The notes under the pieces are model-generated. The model saw only the letters and a program-made list of their open reading frames with translations. It searched no databases and had not been told where the DNA came from. 64,000 nucleotides of DNA from Sinorhizobium alkalisoli. GTDB taxonomy: Bacteria > Pseudomonadota > Alphaproteobacteria > Rhizobiales > Rhizobiaceae. Position numbers and translations under genes: made by a program. This document shows positions 60,714-64,000 of this stretch, in pieces. The stretch spans positions 620,001-684,000 of the forward strand of contig NZ_CP034909.1 of assembly GCF_008932245.1 (NCBI RefSeq). Reading direction: 5' to 3'. Numbering within the stretch: position 1 is the stretch's first letter; every line of letters starts with the position of its first letter.

Positions 60714-62486
60714 ATGGACGACATGGCAAAACCACCGGGCCTCGTTCAGCGTGGCCGTATTTGGTATCTCCGCAAGAGAGTTCCCAACGACCTCGTTGGT
60801 CGATACGGGCGGCGCGAAATTCCCATCAGTCTGGAAACCGACGACTACGACACGGCCTTACCCCTGTTTCACGCAGAAATGGCCAAGCTCGAAGCGGAGT
60901 TCAGCGCAATACGGCGTCGGCGCGATTTGTTTGCTGGTGTCGCTACCTCAGACTTGCCGCAAGATGTGTTGAACGTCACCGAGGAAGAAGCTGTCGCTAT
61001 TGCGCGTGCTCTAGTGAAAGAGCGCATTTCCGATCCGGAGAGCAAGCGGACGGCGAGGGAGTACCTTCCTGAGGCAGTTTCCGACATCCGTGACGAAATG
61101 AGCGCCGATGTTGGCGATCTACTCGACCCTGACAGCCTTGCTGCCGATCAACGCGTTCAATCAGCCGCCGTGAGTGCATTACGCCGAAATGGCTACAGTG
61201 TGCTGGATCGACAGCGCGTGGACGCGCGCCTGTTGGAGATGGTTCGCCGCGCTCTGGCGGCGGCTGGGCGCATTGAATTGGCGCGGTTTGATGGGGACTT
61301 TTCCGACGATCCGCGAGATGCGGCCTTTGCGGACTTGTGCGAGGATGATTTGTCGCGGGTAGCGGTCGCCCGTAAGCCAAACATATCCGTATCCTCGGCC
61401 ATCGACCTATTCTGGGATCGGGTGATTTCCCTTGAGCCGAAGGCGGCGAAAACGGAAGCCAAGTACCGAGCGATCTTCGAGGTCATCAAGCGCTTTTTCG
61501 GGGCCGATACCCCTGCCGCGACCATCACCCGTGAGCAATGCTTCGCGTTTCGCGACGCCGTCGCCAGACTGCCACCGAACTACGCGAAGAAGAAGGGCGC
61601 GCCGCCACCCGACGCGAGCATAGATGAGATCATCGAATATGCTCGCCAGAACGACCTCCCGGCAATGTCCTATGGTACGCAGGCGATCTACGTTGCATTG
61701 ATGGTGCGGCTCTTCACATGGGCCAGCAACGAGAGGATGACTAAAGACCTCGTGGTGACCGACATCAAACCTCGCGGCAAACGACCCGCCAAGCACGAGT
61801 TGCGCGGCGCCTTCTCTGCCGAACAACTTGCTGCAATATTCGATGCGCCGATCTATCGCGGCTGCAAGGATGACAAGCTCGGATTTGCGACGCCCGGACC
61901 CAATATCATCAAGAAGAGCCGATATTGGTTGCCGCTATTGGGACTGTTTACCGGTATGCGCGAGGGGGAAATCCTGAGCCTAACAGCGGACAACGTCCTC
62001 ATTAGTGAAACGGGTACAGCCTACATCGATCTCAGCAAACGCAAGGGTAAGAACGCCTACAGTAGACGTGAGGTGCCCTTGCATTCAGTTTTGCTGCAGG
62101 CGGGTTTTTTGAAGTTTGTCGAAGAGCAGCGGAACTCGGAAAATGGCGCCCTGTTTCCGGACGTTAAAAAGGGCGCCGACGGCACGCAAACAGCGATCTT
62201 CTCGAAGCGCTTCGGGACTTTTCTGAAGGCCTGTGGGATCAAGGACATCGACACCGCAGCCTGCTTTCACATGTTCCGCCATACGCTGAAGGATGGGCTC
62301 GATCGCGGTCACGTGCCGGAGAATTATATCGAAGCTATCCAAGGATGGTCCCGCAAAATGAAAACAAGCAGGTCATATGGGCAGGGCTTCGAAGCCGATA
62401 CGCTCAAGCCTTGGATCGAGAAACTAGTGCTGCCGAAGTTCGACCTTTCGCACATCACGGGGCGCACGTGTATGGCCGAATACTAA
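60714..62486 (+). CDS. Tyrosine site-specific recombinase (island integrase)
   Basis: This encodes 590 residues. An N-terminal DUF6538-like segment (RGRIWYLRKRVPNDLVGRYGRREI, about 15-40) is followed by a core-binding SAM-like domain (about 225-345) and the catalytic domain: R416 in LFTGMREGEILSL, H519-x-x-R522 in HMFRHTLKDGLDRG and nucleophile Y555 in KMKTSRSYGQG. It mediates island integration and excision. It lies directly downstream of tRNA-Ser, in the same direction. MDDM at 60714 is used as start; MAKPPG nine bases further is equally possible. Confidence 0.92.
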   Translation: MDDMAKPPGLVQRGRIWYLRKRVPNDLVGRYGRREIPISLETDDYDTALPLFHAEMAKLEAEFSAIRRRRDLFAGVATSDLPQDVLNVTEEEAVAIARALVKERISDPESKRTAREYLPEAVSDIRDEMSADVGDLLDPDSLAADQRVQSAAVSALRRNGYSVLDRQRVDARLLEMVRRALAAAGRIELARFDGDFSDDPRDAAFADLCEDDLSRVAVARKPNISVSSAIDLFWDRVISLEPKAAKTEAKYRAIFEVIKRFFGADTPAATITREQCFAFRDAVARLPPNYAKKKGAPPPDASIDEIIEYARQNDLPAMSYGTQAIYVALMVRLFTWASNERMTKDLVVTDIKPRGKRPAKHELRGAFSAEQLAAIFDAPIYRGCKDDKLGFATPGPNIIKKSRYWLPLLGLFTGMREGEILSLTADNVLISETGTAYIDLSKRKGKNAYSRREVPLHSVLLQAGFLKFVEEQRNSENGALFPDVKKGADGTQTAIFSKRFGTFLKACGIKDIDTAACFHMFRHTLKDGLDRGHVPENYIEAIQGWSRKMKTSRSYGQGFEADTLKPWIEKLVLPKFDLSHITGRTCMAEY

Positions 62487-62614
62487 GCACCCTTGCCGCC
62501 CAAAATACCGAGTGAAACCCACGGCGTAATACAACTATGTGGATTACATTTCGGTGCCCTTGAACCTGTTCCACTTCTAGTATCAGGTGAAGATCGCTAG
62601 GGCGAGGGTTGCTG

Positions 62615-63868
62615 ATGATAAGTGAGGTTGCGCTGGGTCTTGTCTCCTCGGCATTGCACGAGGGACTGAAACATCCTGTTACCGCGATTAAGTCTGCGGC
62701 AACTAGAAGAGCGGAGCTCGGAAAAGCGCTCGATGGCACATCAGCCAGCAATGAGCAGGCGAGTAGAGCCGCTGCAGCACTGGCTGACCTAGCGCGGGTA
62801 ATCGCCCACCGCTACAATGAATACTCGGAACGAGTGGACGAATTTCTGTCTGAGATCAAGCGCAGTGCTATACCGTCGACACTTACCCATCTACTAATGT
62901 GCTCATTGTCGCCGGACGAGATTAAGCCAGCGTTTGACTGCATTTACAACACGTATACACCTCTTCCTTTCGGGGCAGACGAGCTGTTTGATGCATACTG
63001 CACGGCAGTTAGGCTTCGGCTAGAGGAGGCAGTCAAGGACAAAGAGCTTCTCAGTATTCTGCAGGCTCAGGTAGGCGATTTGCGGCAGCGTGTAGACGAT
63101 GTGAGGCGAGCGCTATCGTCAGCAGACAAACTGAAGACAACTCTTTCTTATGACCAGTATCGCGATGCAAAGCTGAAATTGGCAAAGGCAGTTGAGGCCG
63201 CAAACAGGGATGTTGCGGTCGAAACAGATCGCGGTACAAAACGCGTGCTAATAAACAAGATTGTAATCTCGGCGCGTCTAAGCTTAACCGATGGAGAGAA
63301 AATAGCTGTCCCGAGCCCTGACGGCTCTGGAGACGGACAGAAGCTTAGTTTAAGTGACTTCAAGAGGAGCTTCTATCGGGCGGTGGTTCTCGGCGATCCG
63401 GGTGGGGGGAAGTCAACTCTAACCCAATTGCTGTGCTATGATCTGGCAAAAAGAATTTCCGTCGAGGCACAGAATACAAAGCGACCCGGTTTCGAACCAC
63501 GAGACCTGCTGCTCCCCCTAAAGATAACCTTGAGAAGTTTCGACAAGAAGCAGAAGCAAGACCCTAGCTTCACGCTAATTGATCACATCGTCAACGAGCT
63601 CAGAGTGGTGTTGGACAATGATCCCGCGTTTACGGAGGCGTTTTTACTGCACGCTGCCGGTCTACAACGGCTTTACCCACGAAGAGAGGGTGCGCGGCTG
63701 GCAGTTAGTAATGTTCATGATCGACAACGACTGGGCGACACGCGGTGCAACATGTTGCATCTCGGGGCAGACACAGCAGCTAAGGCTGCACAGCGAAACT
63801 TATTATGGCTGGGAGCCGTACACCCTAAATCATTCGATCCATATGGCCCTCCACCAGCGCTTCAGTAA
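62615..63868 (+). pseudogene. NACHT-type NTPase, apparently truncated by a frame-shifting junction
   Basis: Open for 417 codons from an ATG after GCGAGGG. Residues 1-240 are an alpha-helical, coiled-coil-rich N-terminal region; Walker A is GDPGGGKST at 260-268 in the NACHT-like context FKRSFYRAVVLGDPGGGKSTLTQLLCYDLAKR, with PLKITLRSFDKKQ and LIDHIVNEL after it. A Walker B (FDGLDE type) is expected soon after residue 343, but the frame there changes to basic, family-unlike sequence and stops at 63868. The gene is probably broken at about 63640. If intact elsewhere, it would be a STAND-type NTPase, often linked to anti-phage defence. Composition is lower in GC than the core chromosome. Confidence 0.7.
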
Positions 63869-64000
63869 GCCGGATCAGTGGCGGCGCATTGTCGAGCGAT
63901 ACGCCGCGACAGGCGAAGAATGGTTCGCCCGGCTGTCTTCAGTGCCGATTGACCTCGCGGCGCAGCTACGCGCCAAATTTGGCCCGGAAATTGCGGACAT
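63618..64000 (+). pseudogene. HNH-like gene fragment, frame 3, runs off the window
   Basis: In a frame overlapping the end of the NACHT ORF, an open stretch from about 63579 (ATG at 63618) to the window end reads YCTLPVYNGFTHEERVRGWQ, CCISGQTQQLRLHSETYYGW, LNHSIHMALHQRFSKPDQW and RIVERYAATGEEWFARL. The pattern C-x-I-S-G ... L-H-S-E ... H-x-A-L-H-x-R-F resembles HNH-type nuclease folds. Its codon pattern and the sensible protein sequence show this frame, not frame 2, is the coding one beyond 63640. It has no start of its own, so it is either a remnant of another gene joined to the NACHT gene or the downstream gene after a deletion. Confidence 0.55.

Overview
The window is a GC-rich alphaproteobacterial chromosome segment that best matches Sinorhizobium (Ensifer) or a very close relative. 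The evidence is recognisable protein families and gene order: a MucR/Ros zinc-finger regulator next to a DivJ-like kinase, the feuN-feuP-feuQ trio, ccmIEFH (cycHJKL) followed by degP, a two-component pair, glnE, pleC and pepN, plus several copies of the short palindromic intergenic mosaic repeats typical of Sinorhizobium. Identifications rest on reading the translated sequence and on knowledge of the families; no database search was possible.

Layout. Positions 1-1836 are the 3' end of an Mrp/Pha-type cation/proton antiporter operon (D, E, F, G). Positions 1957-7600 carry mucR, a small divergent ORF, sufE, a DUF5330 protein and a PAS histidine kinase (DivJ candidate) translationally overlapping a peptidoglycan-binding membrane protein. 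Positions 7800-15500 hold mostly small envelope or unknown genes (DUF2336, SH3, DUF883, DUF1254/DUF1214), a bifunctional penicillin-binding protein, YcgN, a YjbR-type protein and a 46-aa ORF with its own terminator. Positions 15966-18307 are feuNPQ, which in S. meliloti controls cyclic glucan export. Positions 19152-23180 are the cytochrome c maturation operon, followed by degP, a response regulator, a sensor kinase and glnE. Opposite these lie pleC and pepN. A putative DivJ and a putative PleC, the opposing kinase and phosphatase of the DivK cell-cycle switch, therefore lie 26 kb apart.

Positions 36000-49000 contain transporters (EamA twice, MFS), two tiny unannotated ORFs, a divergent uracil-DNA-glycosylase-like protein, an Hsp70 of YegD type, ETF-ubiquinone oxidoreductase with a partially triplicated 3' end, a glycine-betaine/choline-type binding protein and permease without an ATPase gene, and two regulator/target pairs (Lrp with EamA, HxlR with a quinone-oxidoreductase-like dehydrogenase). 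Positions 49064-53541 form a lipid-linked sugar module (lipid kinase, ArnT-like transferase, ArnC/RgtE-like glycosyltransferase, UPF0104 membrane protein). Positions 53700-60074 hold amn, ynfA, two 57-aa ORFs, a glutathione transferase, DUF2147, Sel1, a HisC-like aminotransferase and a PilZ-like protein.

The last 3.4 kb is the left end of a genomic island: a tRNA-Ser(GCT) gene, a tyrosine integrase immediately downstream, and a NACHT-type NTPase gene. The NACHT reading frame ends at what looks like a junction with an unrelated gene fragment in another frame, open to the window edge and HNH-nuclease-like in pattern. This is the accessory region most likely to hold a defence or mobile system, but most of the island lies outside the window. 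No CRISPR array, rRNA or intact insertion sequence was seen.
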